DNA of 64,000 bases from Roseitalea sp. (lineage in GTDB: Bacteria; Pseudomonadota; Alphaproteobacteria; Rhizobiales; Rhizobiaceae), in contig JAEPON010000001.1 in the NCBI GenBank assembly GCA_017642895.1, positions 62,001 to 126,000 on the forward strand. Reading direction: 5' to 3'. Shown here piece by piece: positions 46,658 to 55,592 of this stretch. A program made the translations under genes and the position numbers. The notes below the pieces were generated by a model, which worked only from the letters and a program-made list of their open reading frames with translations, was not told the DNA's origin and searched no databases. Within the stretch, counting starts at the first letter, position 1. The number at the start of each line of letters is the position of its first letter.

Positions 46658-46958
46658 ATGGCGCGCGCCTGAGCCGCGCTTTTCTCTTCGTGAGCGGGTG
46701 GCCGCTCTATAAAGCTCTGAAAACAAAGCTTTTTCGTCGCCGTTGGTTGTCTGGCCTGCGGCCGTCACCGCTTGCGGTCCGGCCCTGATTTTCCATGGGG
46801 TCACGCGTTTAGCTTTTGTTAGCCATTCCTGTTTACCTTAATGAAGTGACAACAGACGTGTGTCGGCGTTTTTGGGCCGGCGCGGCATGAGGCTACGTCG
46901 TCGTACCGGCCGAAACCCGGAATGTCGCAATGGTGCGGAGTGTGAGAAGGGGCCTTGT
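46658..46958. other. Intergenic region with promoter and leader of flagellin gene 2
   Basis: About 300 bp without a gene. It holds a TTAGCTTTTGTTAGCC element at about 46810, resembling a sequence near motA (TTAGCTTTTGGTTAACC on the minus strand). It also holds a 5' leader with GGGCCGG (46874-46880) pairing with CCGGCC (46906-46911), GGCATGA in the loop and CCGGAATGTC at 46917. Open frames across it lack a plausible start. Confidence 0.5.
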
Positions 46959-47891
46959 ATGTCCAGCTTGATGACCAACGTTTCTGCGATGACGGCGCTG
47001 CGCGCCCTGCAGAACACCAACGATTCGATTGAGACGACACAGGCGCGGATTTCCACCGGCTACCGTGTCTCCGAGGCATCCGACAACGCCGCCTATTGGT
47101 CGATCGCAACCACGATGCGTTCCGACAATTCCGCCCTTTCGACCGTTCAGGACGCGCTGGGATTGGGGGCAGCCAAGGTCGATATCGCCTACACGGCCGT
47201 CGACAGCGCCATCAAGGTCGTCGATGAGATCAAGTCCAAGCTGGTCGCGGCCCGCGAGCCGGGTGTTGACCGCTCCAAGATCCAGACCGAGATCGACGAG
47301 TTGCAGAACCAACTCACATCGAATGCCGCCTCGGCAGCGTTCAACGGCGAGAACTGGTTGAACATCAATTCCGGTGCCGCCGGCTACTCGGCCACCGAAA
47401 GCATCGTCTCTTCGTTCAACCGCGACGCCAGCGGCGCTGTTTCGGTTGGCACGCTCACCGTCGATAAGTCGTCCATTGCCCTGTTCGATGCGAACGCCGC
47501 AGCCGACGGCATTCTGGACGACGACTCGGTGACCACGGGCGGCACCGCCAACGTGGCCGCTTCGGTGTCCAACCTCGATCTGAACACCGCAAACCTCAAC
47601 GATGCCGACATTGACGGCATGATTGCCATCACCGAGACCGCGCTTCAGGCGATGACCAACGCGGCCTCCGATCTGGGCTCGGCGCAAAAGCGCATCAAGC
47701 TGCAAAGCGACTTCGTCGGCACGCTGATGGACTCCATCGAACGCGGTGTCGGCCAGCTCGTGGATGCCGATATGAGCGCCGAATCGACGCGCCTTCAGGC
47801 TCTTCAGGTCCAGCAGCAGCTCGGCATCCAGGCCCTGTCGATTGCCAACGGCAACGCCCAGTCGATTTTGTCGTTGTTCCGGGGCGGCTAA
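46959..47891 (+). CDS. Flagellin 2
   Basis: The second filament subunit, 310 aa, starting MSSLMTNVSAMTALRALQN and ending IANGNAQSILSLFRGG. It shares N- and C-terminal cores with flagellin 1 but differs in the central region (about residues 140-220). The ribosome site is GAGAAGGGG. It is monocistronic with its own leader and terminator. Having two or more flagellins is usual in Rhizobiales, and assembly may mix both types. Confidence 0.97.
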   Translation: MSSLMTNVSAMTALRALQNTNDSIETTQARISTGYRVSEASDNAAYWSIATTMRSDNSALSTVQDALGLGAAKVDIAYTAVDSAIKVVDEIKSKLVAAREPGVDRSKIQTEIDELQNQLTSNAASAAFNGENWLNINSGAAGYSATESIVSSFNRDASGAVSVGTLTVDKSSIALFDANAAADGILDDDSVTTGGTANVAASVSNLDLNTANLNDADIDGMIAITETALQAMTNAASDLGSAQKRIKLQSDFVGTLMDSIERGVGQLVDADMSAESTRLQALQVQQQLGIQALSIANGNAQSILSLFRGG

Positions 47892-47912
47892 ACCAAATCA
47901 ACAGTCTGACAT

Positions 47913-47940
47913 CGGGCCACCCCTCGGGCGGCCCGTTTTT
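47913..47940 (+). terminator. Terminator of flagellin gene 2
   Basis: CGGGCCACC and GGCGGCCCG form a 9-bp stem with one mismatch and a short loop, followed by TTTTT (then CTTTTT). It lies 20 bp after the stop codon and separates the flagellins from the fliF operon. Confidence 0.85.
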
Positions 47941-48029
47941 CTTTTTCGGCCTGTTGCCGGATGGGGCCTCATCACCTTCGCGCAAGTTTGAACCCGTAGG
48001 CTGAACGCATTCAGTTCCGGGGAAGAACC

Positions 48030-49664
48030 GTGCCAGAAAACCTCAAGATGCTCGCTGCCAATCTCGGTGCGCTCGGTCCACGCCGGCTCATGCTGATGGC
48101 TGGTGTCTTTGTCCTCGTTTTGATGGCCGTCGGCATCGGATCGGCATTTCTCAACCGACCGACCTACCAGCCGCTTTATGTCGGCCTTGAGCGCGACGAC
48201 GTCACGCGCATGGGCATGGTGCTCGGCGAGGCGGGCATTGTCTATGATGTCAACGCCGAGGGCACGACACTGATGGTTCCGGCCGGCATGACCGGCCGCG
48301 CCCGCATGATCCTTGCCGAAAAGGGCCTGCCGTCCAGCGCCGGTGCCGGCTATGAACTGTTCGACAATCTCGGCTCGCTCGGTCTGACCTCGTTCATGCA
48401 GGAGGTCACGCGCGTGCGCGCCCTTGAGGGCGAGATCGCCCGGTCCATCCAGACGATCAGCGGCGTCAAGGGCGCGCGTGTCCACATCGTCATGGCCGAG
48501 CGTGGCAATTTCCGCCGTGCCGAGCAGGTGCCGACCGCTTCGGTCATCATCCGCTTTGATCGCGCCGGTGTCGAAAGCCGCGCCAACGCCGTTCGCCATC
48601 TCGTCGCTGCGGCGGTTCCGGGCATGGTCGCCGACAATGTCACCGTGCTCGATTCCGCCGGCCGGCTGCTGGCCGCCGGCGAAGACCCGCTGACCAATTC
48701 GGCATCAAGCGCCATTGGCATCGAGGCAACGGTCGAAAACCAGGTGGCCGACGGCATCCACCGTGCCCTGGCCGCAACGCTTGGCGCCGCCAATTTCCGC
48801 GTCAGTGTCCAGGCCGATATCAACACCGATCAGCGCCAGATCGAGGAAACGATCTTTGATCCGGACAGCCGCATCGAGCGGTCGGTGCAGATCGTGCGCG
48901 CCGAGGATGCGGCGACCGAACAGCTCGCCTCCGAGCCGGTGACCGTCGAGCAGGATCTGCCGCAAGACGCGCAGGGCGGCGCTGGCGGCGGAAGCACCAA
49001 CGAGCGCAGTGAGCGCCGCGAAGAGACGACGAACTACGAGCTGAGCTCAACGAGAACCGCAACCATATCAAATGGTTACAATGTCGATCGCTTGTCGATC
49101 GCCGTTGTCGTCAACCGCGCGCGGCTGGTCACACCGGATGGGCAGCCGCTCGATCCGGCCGCAGTCGAGGAGCGGCTGGCGCAAATCCGCACGGTCGCTG
49201 CTGCGGCGGCGGGCATCGTCGAGGATCGCGGCGATGTGCTCAACATCACGGCATTCGACTTTGTCGAGGGCATGACCGCCGAGGGCTCGTCGGCGTCCGG
49301 CGCGATGGCCTCGCTCAGCGAGCATCTGGGCACGGCGATCAACGCCTTTGCCTTCATCGCGGTCATTCTGGCGGTGATCTTCCTTGCGGTGCGTCCGATG
49401 ATCAACGTGCTGCGCTCCGGCGAATTCGCCCAGCAGGTGGCGCGGGTCGAAGCCGCCGATACGCCGCTTCTGGCCAACGAGGGCGCTGACAGCGCCGTCG
49501 GCGAGGGTGGCGGCGAGGCGCTGGCCGACATGGCCGCCGAATCGATCCGTCTCAAGCCCGCGCCCGAAGAGCGCCTTTCGCGCATCATCGACATGAACGA
49601 AGAGCGCGCCGCCCAGATCCTTCGCCGCTGGTTGAACAATGAGGCGGTGTCCGGCGATGCGTGA
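48030..49664 (+). CDS. fliF: Flagellar MS-ring protein FliF
   Basis: The inner-membrane MS ring on which the flagellum is built. The 544-aa protein has two membrane segments (near residues 20-40: LMLMAGVFVLVLMAVGIGS; near 440-460: NAFAFIAVILAVIFLAVRP) enclosing the periplasmic ring-building domains (GYELFDNLGSLGLTSFMQEV and AERGNFRRAEQVPTASVI). The extreme C-terminus (LSRIIDMNEERAAQILRRWL) is the FliG-binding tail. The start is GTG 48030 after GGGGAAGA. The stop overlaps the next gene by 8 bp. Confidence 0.96.
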   Translation: MPENLKMLAANLGALGPRRLMLMAGVFVLVLMAVGIGSAFLNRPTYQPLYVGLERDDVTRMGMVLGEAGIVYDVNAEGTTLMVPAGMTGRARMILAEKGLPSSAGAGYELFDNLGSLGLTSFMQEVTRVRALEGEIARSIQTISGVKGARVHIVMAERGNFRRAEQVPTASVIIRFDRAGVESRANAVRHLVAAAVPGMVADNVTVLDSAGRLLAAGEDPLTNSASSAIGIEATVENQVADGIHRALAATLGAANFRVSVQADINTDQRQIEETIFDPDSRIERSVQIVRAEDAATEQLASEPVTVEQDLPQDAQGGAGGGSTNERSERREETTNYELSSTRTATISNGYNVDRLSIAVVVNRARLVTPDGQPLDPAAVEERLAQIRTVAAAAAGIVEDRGDVLNITAFDFVEGMTAEGSSASGAMASLSEHLGTAINAFAFIAVILAVIFLAVRPMINVLRSGEFAQQVARVEAADTPLLANEGADSAVGEGGGEALADMAAESIRLKPAPEERLSRIIDMNEERAAQILRRWLNNEAVSGDA

Positions 49665-50478
49665 GGCGTTCCACGCCCTTTTGCCCGACTTTGGTGACGA
49701 TGCTGTTCTGCCGCCTGTCGGGCAGCCAGCGGTCGCGTCAGCGACGGCCCCGCCGGAGGACGCCTTTGTTCCGCTGCTCGGGCCGGCGGGTCGGGGCGCG
49801 CCGTTTGACAATCTGAAGACCGACATGGTCGAGCCCGCGCCGCCGCCGCGGCCCGCCGAAACGGGCGCGCCCGGTGATGCCGCGGCATTGCAGTCCATGC
49901 TGTCCGAAGCGTTCTCGGCCGAACCATCGCCGGCCGTGGCCGCCACCATCCATGCCGATCCCGACATTGGAGCGGTGCCGCCTGCCGGCCCGGATGTGGC
50001 ACCGGAGCCCGACGTGCAGGCCCGGCCGGTGGATCAAGGTCCCGAACTGGCTGCCCGTGACGCGCAGATCAATGAACTGACCGAACGGATCGAGGCGCTT
50101 GAAAGCGCACATGCCGCGGAGATCGCGCGCCTTGCCGAGCAGGCCGTGCCGGCCATGGCCGACGGGGTGGCGGCCGCCATCAAGTCGGCGCTGGGCGCGG
50201 TCCTCGTGCATCCGCTCATGGCCGTCATTGAAGAGCAGGCGGTCGATCGCTTCTGCGCCGATCTGGCGGCGATGGTCAAAGCCGGTGAGGGGGTTTGCGT
50301 GCACCTCAGCGGGCCGGAGAGCCTTCTTCAAGCGGTGCGCGAGCGCTGGTCCGATGGCTTGGCGCAGCCCGAAATGGAGGTCGCCGAGGTCACCGATCTT
50401 GTTGCTGTCGCCGACACGGCGGTGCTGTCGACCCGGCTTGAGGAAGCCCGAACCCTGTTGTTTGGAGGTGGCCGGTGA
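49657..50478 (+). CDS. FliH-like protein (candidate)
   Basis: A 273-aa soluble protein between fliF and motB, overlapping fliF by 8 bp and motB by 4 bp. The N-terminal half is disordered and Pro/Ala-rich. A coiled-coil-like helix follows (AARDAQINELTERIEALESA), then a C-terminal domain (AIKSALGAVLVHPLMAVIEE, VCVHLSGPESLLQAVRERWS). This coiled coil plus V-ATPase E-stalk-like end matches the FliH architecture, and FliH regulates the export ATPase FliI. Sequence identity to known FliH is weak. Placement after fliF supports the idea. Confidence 0.55.
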   Translation: MREAFHALLPDFGDDAVLPPVGQPAVASATAPPEDAFVPLLGPAGRGAPFDNLKTDMVEPAPPPRPAETGAPGDAAALQSMLSEAFSAEPSPAVAATIHADPDIGAVPPAGPDVAPEPDVQARPVDQGPELAARDAQINELTERIEALESAHAAEIARLAEQAVPAMADGVAAAIKSALGAVLVHPLMAVIEEQAVDRFCADLAAMVKAGEGVCVHLSGPESLLQAVRERWSDGLAQPEMEVAEVTDLVAVADTAVLSTRLEEARTLLFGGGR

Positions 50479-51782
50479 GCGCCGCGCAGGACCATCAGGA
50501 AATCATCATCATCAAGCGTGGCCATGGCGATCACGATGATCACCATGGCGGCGCCTGGAAGATCGCGTTTGCCGACTTCATGACGGCCATGTTCTGTCTG
50601 TTTCTGGTGCTCTGGTTGGTCAACGCGGCCAACGAGGAGACCAAGCAGGCGGTCGCCAGCTATTTCAATCCCGTCAAGCTGGTCGACCGCAACCGGTCCG
50701 TAAAAGGGCTTTACGACGCCCAGGGCATTCAGGAGGTGGAAGTCATCGACGCCGAGGGCACCGGCTCGGGCGGATCGGGCGAAACCGACGCTTCCGGCAG
50801 CGGCCAGGCCGAAGAGCAGGGCAACCCGACGGGGGATGCAGCCTTTTTTGCCGATCCCTATGAGGCGCTCGATCAGATCGCCAGCAGCTTCGAGGCGGGC
50901 AGCACAGACGATCAAATGCCGCAAAGCGGTGCGCAGTCCTGGTCTGCCGAGCAAACCAATGCCTCGATCGAAACCTTCTTCGACCCGTTTGCGCCCGAAC
51001 GCTGGTCCGACATGCCGCGTGAGCCGCTGTCGGATGCGCCTTTGTCGGAGACCGGCGCACCGCCGGCGCCGGCCCCCGGCGGTCCAACCGAAACGGCGCT
51101 GGCTGATATCTCGGCCGAGGCGCCAACCCGGCCCAACGAAGCTATGCCGCAAGGCGCGCTTCAGGCAGCACCCGAACTGGCCGCGGAAACGGGCGAGCCA
51201 GCCGACACGGAGCAGGCCGCGACCGAGCCTTTGGAGACGGCCGAACCAACGGAGCAGCCAGAGGCCGATGCCGCCGATCCGCCGGCGGAAGACACCGTGA
51301 CGCCGGAGGCCGAGCAAACCGCCGAACAGTTGCGCACCGCCCTGACCGAGGTCCTGACCGAAGCGTTCGGCGCCGATAGCGTGCTTGTCGAGCAATTGTC
51401 CGTCGAGGCGCAGCCGGACGCGATCCTGATCTCGCTTACGGACAATCTGCAGATTCCGATGTTCGAGATCGGCTCGGCCGTTCCGTCCCCGCCGCTTGTG
51501 CTGGCGCTTGAAAAGGTGGGCGGTGTGATCGGCGAACGGGCGGGCGGCTTGCGCATCGAAGGTCACACCGACGCACGGCCGTTCATTTCGGGCAGTTCCG
51601 ACAATTGGCAATTGTCGGCGGCCCGGGCGCAGGCGGCCTACTACATGCTTGTGCGCGGCGGGGTGCCTGAAAGCCGTTTCCGCGCGGTGACCGGGCGCGC
51701 CGACCGTGACCTTGCGGTGCCGGCCGACCCGTTCAGCGCCCGCAACCGGCGCATCGACATTCTGCTGGAGCTTGACTCATGA
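50475..51782 (+). CDS. motB: Flagellar motor stator protein MotB
   Basis: The 435-aa stator subunit that anchors MotA to peptidoglycan. A His/Asp-rich cytoplasmic start (RGHGDHDDHHGG) precedes the single membrane segment with the proton-binding Asp (AFADFMTAMFCLFLVLWLVN). A very long acidic, proline-rich periplasmic linker (about residues 85-290) follows, then the OmpA-like domain (LRIEGHTDARPFISGSSDNW, FSARNRRIDILLEL). The long linker resembles rhizobial MotB. GTG 50475. Confidence 0.95.
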   Translation: MSAAQDHQEIIIIKRGHGDHDDHHGGAWKIAFADFMTAMFCLFLVLWLVNAANEETKQAVASYFNPVKLVDRNRSVKGLYDAQGIQEVEVIDAEGTGSGGSGETDASGSGQAEEQGNPTGDAAFFADPYEALDQIASSFEAGSTDDQMPQSGAQSWSAEQTNASIETFFDPFAPERWSDMPREPLSDAPLSETGAPPAPAPGGPTETALADISAEAPTRPNEAMPQGALQAAPELAAETGEPADTEQAATEPLETAEPTEQPEADAADPPAEDTVTPEAEQTAEQLRTALTEVLTEAFGADSVLVEQLSVEAQPDAILISLTDNLQIPMFEIGSAVPSPPLVLALEKVGGVIGERAGGLRIEGHTDARPFISGSSDNWQLSAARAQAAYYMLVRGGVPESRFRAVTGRADRDLAVPADPFSARNRRIDILLELDS

Positions 51783-53209
51783 TGGCCGCCGGCTGCGCAC
51801 GTCCCGCTGTCTGCCTCCCGCTGGCGGCCGTGATGCTTGCCGGTGCCGGTCTGCCGGCATATGCCGATCTGCCCACCCGCCCGCTCGGCGCGGTGCGCTC
51901 GCTGCATCACATCCAGGACCAGATCGCGCGCGGCGACCCGTCCGCCTTCCAGCTTCAATCGAGCACATTGCGCGTCATCGACGAATTGTTCGCTTCGTTG
52001 CAAGCCGGCGCGCTGGCCGATCCGGCCGAACGCCGGGCCGTGCTCGCTTACGCGGTCAGCGGCGGCAATCCGGCGACATTCGCAAGGCTCTACGACACGT
52101 TGGGCCGGCAGTCCGACGACGGCGAAAAGGCGCTCGCCGGCGCCGTCGCCGAAGCGCTGCTGGACAAGACGGTCAGCGATGAGCCGACCGCCAACCCCAT
52201 GATACTGGGCGGCATGCTGGGCGCCGGATTGGCCCTGATCAACGGCATCAATGCAGAGACGCCGCAGGAGCGGGCCGGCCATCTCAAACAGGTCTCGCTT
52301 CTGGCGCCGGGCACACTCATCGAGGAATCCGCGCTCAGGCGACTGTTGCCAATCCTGTCACAACTGCATGATCAAAAAGAGTTTTTGATTGTTGCCAGTC
52401 GCTATGCGCGAACCTTCCTGAACTCGCCCTATGCGTCCGACTTCGCGGTATCCCTGGTCAATGGCGGCATTGCGCTGTCCCGACCTTCCCATCAGGCAAA
52501 GCTGGCCGAGATCATCCGCTTCATGCCGCCGGCGCATCGGCGCAGCATCGTGGCGCGGCAGATGCGGGCCGCCACAATTGACGGCAATTTTGCACTGGTG
52601 CGTTATCTGGAGGCCGAGTTCGCAGAAGAGATCGAAGCGGGCAAGGCCGCCGCGGCCCGGCGCAGTGCGCCTGCCGCCGATCCTGTGGATGCCATGCGCC
52701 AGCGTCTCTACGTGCTGATGGCGAACATCGCTTCGGCCGATCACGAGACGGTTGCGGCCGAACTCGAAGCGATCGATGCGGACCAGTTGTCGCCGGCCGA
52801 CCGTCAATTGCTGGGTGTTGCGCGCAATGTGATCAGCGAAATGACCCGCGCCAACGCGGCCAGGGCGGCGGAGCCGGCCTCCGACATCCCCGATGCCCAA
52901 CTGGCCGCCACCGCACCCGATGAGGCCGGCATGGCCGACGGGCTTGGCCTGCCGATGCAACCGAACGAACCCGAGGGTGTGCGGACCGTGCTGCCCGGAT
53001 ATGGCAGCGCGGCCGACCCGATCGAACCCGCCGCGGTCCGTCCGCTGCCGCAGGCCGAACCGGAGCGTGGTGCCAGCGTCGCCGGCACCGAACCGGCCTC
53101 GGGTGACAATGACGGCGACGCGCTGAGCGCCGAACATCGCAAATTCATGTCCAGCACACGTGACGTGTTGCTGGAAATCGACTCCGTACTGGAAGGGAGC
53201 GGCGGGTGA
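51779..53209 (+). CDS. motC: Periplasmic motility protein MotC
   Basis: A 476-aa periplasmic motor protein specific to Rhizobiales. It has a signal peptide (about residues 1-29, LAGAGLPAYADL) and a folded middle (GAVRSLHHIQDQIARGDPSA, LINGINAETPQERAGHLKQV). Its C-terminal quarter is Ala/Pro/Glu-rich. In Sinorhizobium MotC binds the periplasmic part of MotB and is stabilised by MotE (here at 42910). It overlaps motB and fliK by 4 bp each, so the genes are coupled. Confidence 0.9.
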   Translation: MMAAGCARPAVCLPLAAVMLAGAGLPAYADLPTRPLGAVRSLHHIQDQIARGDPSAFQLQSSTLRVIDELFASLQAGALADPAERRAVLAYAVSGGNPATFARLYDTLGRQSDDGEKALAGAVAEALLDKTVSDEPTANPMILGGMLGAGLALINGINAETPQERAGHLKQVSLLAPGTLIEESALRRLLPILSQLHDQKEFLIVASRYARTFLNSPYASDFAVSLVNGGIALSRPSHQAKLAEIIRFMPPAHRRSIVARQMRAATIDGNFALVRYLEAEFAEEIEAGKAAAARRSAPAADPVDAMRQRLYVLMANIASADHETVAAELEAIDADQLSPADRQLLGVARNVISEMTRANAARAAEPASDIPDAQLAATAPDEAGMADGLGLPMQPNEPEGVRTVLPGYGSAADPIEPAAVRPLPQAEPERGASVAGTEPASGDNDGDALSAEHRKFMSSTRDVLLEIDSVLEGSGG

Positions 53210-54627
53210 CCCAGGTCTCTGCAAACATCAACACATCCCTTGACGCCGCGCCGGTTGCCCGGCGGGCCAAAAGCGAGCATGGCAAGGGCGACGGCTCCGG
53301 CGGGTTTGCCGAACTGGTCAGGGATGCCGGAGCCGGGTTGCGCAAGGCAAACCCCAATACCGGGGCCGAAAAGGTCGGGCAGGCACACCAACCAGACGGC
53401 AAGGGTGCGAATGCCAAAAACGCCGACGCCACCGATGAGATACCGCGCCGGACCGTTCAGGGAGAGGGCAACCGTACCCCGCTCGAACCCGATGGCACCG
53501 CGGACAATGTCGCCCCGAACGAAAACGCGACGGATGGAAGCCGACAGGATATCGCCGTCCTTCATACTGCCGAGTCTTCATCGGTCGGCCGGTCCGGCGG
53601 ATCGGATGCCGGCACCCGAAAGTCCGAACGGACCACAGATACCGATGCAGCGAAACAGTCCGCAACGGACGAGAAAGCCAAGCCTGCCCAGGAGACCGAA
53701 GCAGCCCAGCCGGCGGCTGCTGGCCCGGCACCGGTCGTGGCGGTGATGGCCGTCGCGCCCTATCTGACCGCACGCACCGCATCCGCCGATGCCGCGGCAA
53801 AACCGGGAGCGGCACAGCGATCAGCGGTTCAGCCTGAAGGCGCCGCCTCGGGCGAATCTATCGACGTTCCGGCCGCCAGGGGCCAGGCAGCATCCTCGAA
53901 GGCAGAGGCGATCGACATCGCCTTTGGCTCGGCGGCCACGGGCAGGGACGGCGCGGGTCAGCCCGGCAATTCCCCGGCCGGCGGCCAGCAACAGGTGGCG
54001 AACAGGTCCGGCACGCCACAGATCGATGGTCCGGCCATCCCGTTGGCCGGCAGCGCCGCGCCACCGGCCGGCGGCGAAGCGCGGCCGCCGCAGCCCGTGG
54101 TGGTTCCGCTCGATCTTGGTCGGGCACTGGCGGGCGAGGGCGATCTTCCGGCGTCCATGCGTGAGGCGGTCTCATCGCACGTCGCGCGCGTCATGGCGGC
54201 CCCGGTTGCCGGACAACCGGTGTCGGTGCTGCGCATACAGCTCCAGCCCGCTCATCTGGGCCAGATCAACGTGACGATGCGCATGTCCGGCGAGCAGGTC
54301 ACGGTCACGCTCACGCCCGACAGCGCGTCCGCGGCCCGCGCGCTCGGCTCCGATCAGGAGACGATCGCCACGGTGTTGCGGGCGGTTGGTGGCACGTTTG
54401 CCGGCGCCAACATCGAGGTTGCCGGTGAAGGACAGCCTCGCGCCGGCAGCGACGATGCCGCGTCACACAGCTTCGAGGGCGGCCGGGGTGATCCATCCGG
54501 CGAAGACGGCCGCGGCCTGTCTTCGGGTGGTGCAAGTGGTTCCGCCGCCGATGGCGCGGAGCAGGGCCGCGCCGGCGACCACACGGGCGCTGGGACGTCA
54601 AGCGGCGAGGGCCGAATCATTATCTGA
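53206..54627 (+). CDS. fliK: Flagellar hook-length control protein FliK (MotD)
   Basis: A 473-aa secreted molecular ruler that sets hook length and flips FlhB specificity. The N-terminal two-thirds is a low-complexity, Ala/Gly/Ser/Thr-rich region. The FliK C-terminal domain lies around residues 320-415 (VLRIQLQPAHLGQINVTMRM, QVTVTLTPDSASAARAL). In Sinorhizobium the same gene was first named motD and later recognised as fliK. GTG 53206 overlaps the motC stop. Confidence 0.88.
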   Translation: MTQVSANINTSLDAAPVARRAKSEHGKGDGSGGFAELVRDAGAGLRKANPNTGAEKVGQAHQPDGKGANAKNADATDEIPRRTVQGEGNRTPLEPDGTADNVAPNENATDGSRQDIAVLHTAESSSVGRSGGSDAGTRKSERTTDTDAAKQSATDEKAKPAQETEAAQPAAAGPAPVVAVMAVAPYLTARTASADAAAKPGAAQRSAVQPEGAASGESIDVPAARGQAASSKAEAIDIAFGSAATGRDGAGQPGNSPAGGQQQVANRSGTPQIDGPAIPLAGSAAPPAGGEARPPQPVVVPLDLGRALAGEGDLPASMREAVSSHVARVMAAPVAGQPVSVLRIQLQPAHLGQINVTMRMSGEQVTVTLTPDSASAARALGSDQETIATVLRAVGGTFAGANIEVAGEGQPRAGSDDAASHSFEGGRGDPSGEDGRGLSSGGASGSAADGAEQGRAGDHTGAGTSSGEGRIII

Positions 54628-54819
54628 TGGTAAACAGCTCGTTAACGCATTTGTTAAGACTTGTCCGAGCCTTGCCAATCAACGGTTTGTTAAGCATCCA
54701 TGGTCCTGATTTTGATTCGTTGCCCTTTCGCAATAGGTGAAAAATTACGGGGTGAGAGGGGTTTTGTCCGGTCATACCAATAAGTCATCGCTTGGGGACT
54801 GATTTGGCGGGCAACACAT
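54628..54819. promoter_or_regulatory. ftcR promoter region with repeated GTTAA elements
   Basis: In 192 bp, GTTAA occurs three times. TTAA-N8-TTAA (54642-54657) has nearly the spacing of a CtrA box (TTAA-N7-TTAA), and a further GTTAAG lies at 54689. The segment is markedly AT-richer than its surroundings, as expected for a promoter. A specific regulator is not proven. Confidence 0.35.
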
Positions 54820-55557
54820 ATGATCGTAATTGTCGACGACCGGCAGGCCGTGCTGGACGCGTATCGCAGCATGTTTTCGCGTATTGGCTATTCCGTTTAC
54901 GGAATGGATTCTTCGGAAATACAGGATTGGCTTGAATCGTCATCTTCCGAAGAAGTGCAAACCATCCAGTCTTTCTTGATCGGGCAGACCGATGATGAAG
55001 ACAATCTGATCAATGCGCTTCGTGCCAAGACGCGCGTGCCCATCATCGCCATGCTGGAGACGGGCTCGCTGGACGAGACCTTGCAGCGCTTCGATATCGG
55101 CGCTGACGATGTCGTGCGCAAACCGGTCCATGTCCGTGAGATTCTCGCCCGCATCTCGGCGATCCGCCGCCGATCCGAAGAGAGTAAAACCTACATTGAC
55201 TGCGGCCGGCTGCGTGTCTTCATGGATGGCCGCGATCCGCTGGTCGATGACAAGCCCTTTCCGCTGCCGCGCCGCGAGCGTCGCGTGCTGGAATATCTGG
55301 CCGGCAATGGCGAGCGCCGCGCTTCGCGCACCCAGGTCTACAACGCCGTCTATGGCGTGCTTGAAGATCATGTCGAGGAGTGCGTGATCGAAAGCCACAT
55401 CTCGAAGCTCCGCAAGAAGCTGACCCGCGTGCTTGGCATCAACGTCATCGATTCGCGCCGCTATCTCGGCTATCGCCTGTGCATGGATTCACTGCGCGCC
55501 GCCGCTCCGGCCATCGAGGCCGCAGCAGAGCAGCCTCAGGCAAGTTTGGTCGTGTAG
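54820..55557 (+). CDS. ftcR: Flagellar transcriptional regulator FtcR (Rem-like)
   Basis: A 245-aa OmpR-type regulator of flagellar genes (FtcR in Brucella, Rem in Sinorhizobium). The receiver domain keeps acidic D6-D7, Thr81 and Lys101 (VVRKPVHVREILARI), but the usual phosphoacceptor Asp at the end of beta-3 is replaced by VQTIQSFL (about Q50), so phosphorylation at the normal site is doubtful. The DNA-binding winged helix is at about residues 145-230 (PLPRRERRVLEYLAGNGERR, VIESHISKLRKKL). It lies 35 bp before flgE. Confidence 0.95.
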   Translation: MIVIVDDRQAVLDAYRSMFSRIGYSVYGMDSSEIQDWLESSSSEEVQTIQSFLIGQTDDEDNLINALRAKTRVPIIAMLETGSLDETLQRFDIGADDVVRKPVHVREILARISAIRRRSEESKTYIDCGRLRVFMDGRDPLVDDKPFPLPRRERRVLEYLAGNGERRASRTQVYNAVYGVLEDHVEECVIESHISKLRKKLTRVLGINVIDSRRYLGYRLCMDSLRAAAPAIEAAAEQPQASLVV

Positions 55558-55583
55558 CCTTTCTCGCACAATCGCGAGAAGGG
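55558..55583 (+). promoter_or_regulatory. Hairpin covering the flgE ribosome-binding site
   Basis: CCTTTCTCGC and GCGAGAAGGG form a 10-bp stem (one G-U) with a 6-nt loop. The right arm includes the start of the GGGGG Shine-Dalgarno of flgE, whose ATG is 10 nt downstream. The structure could mask translation of the hook gene. Confidence 0.5.
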
Positions 55584-55592
55584 GGTCCGCCC

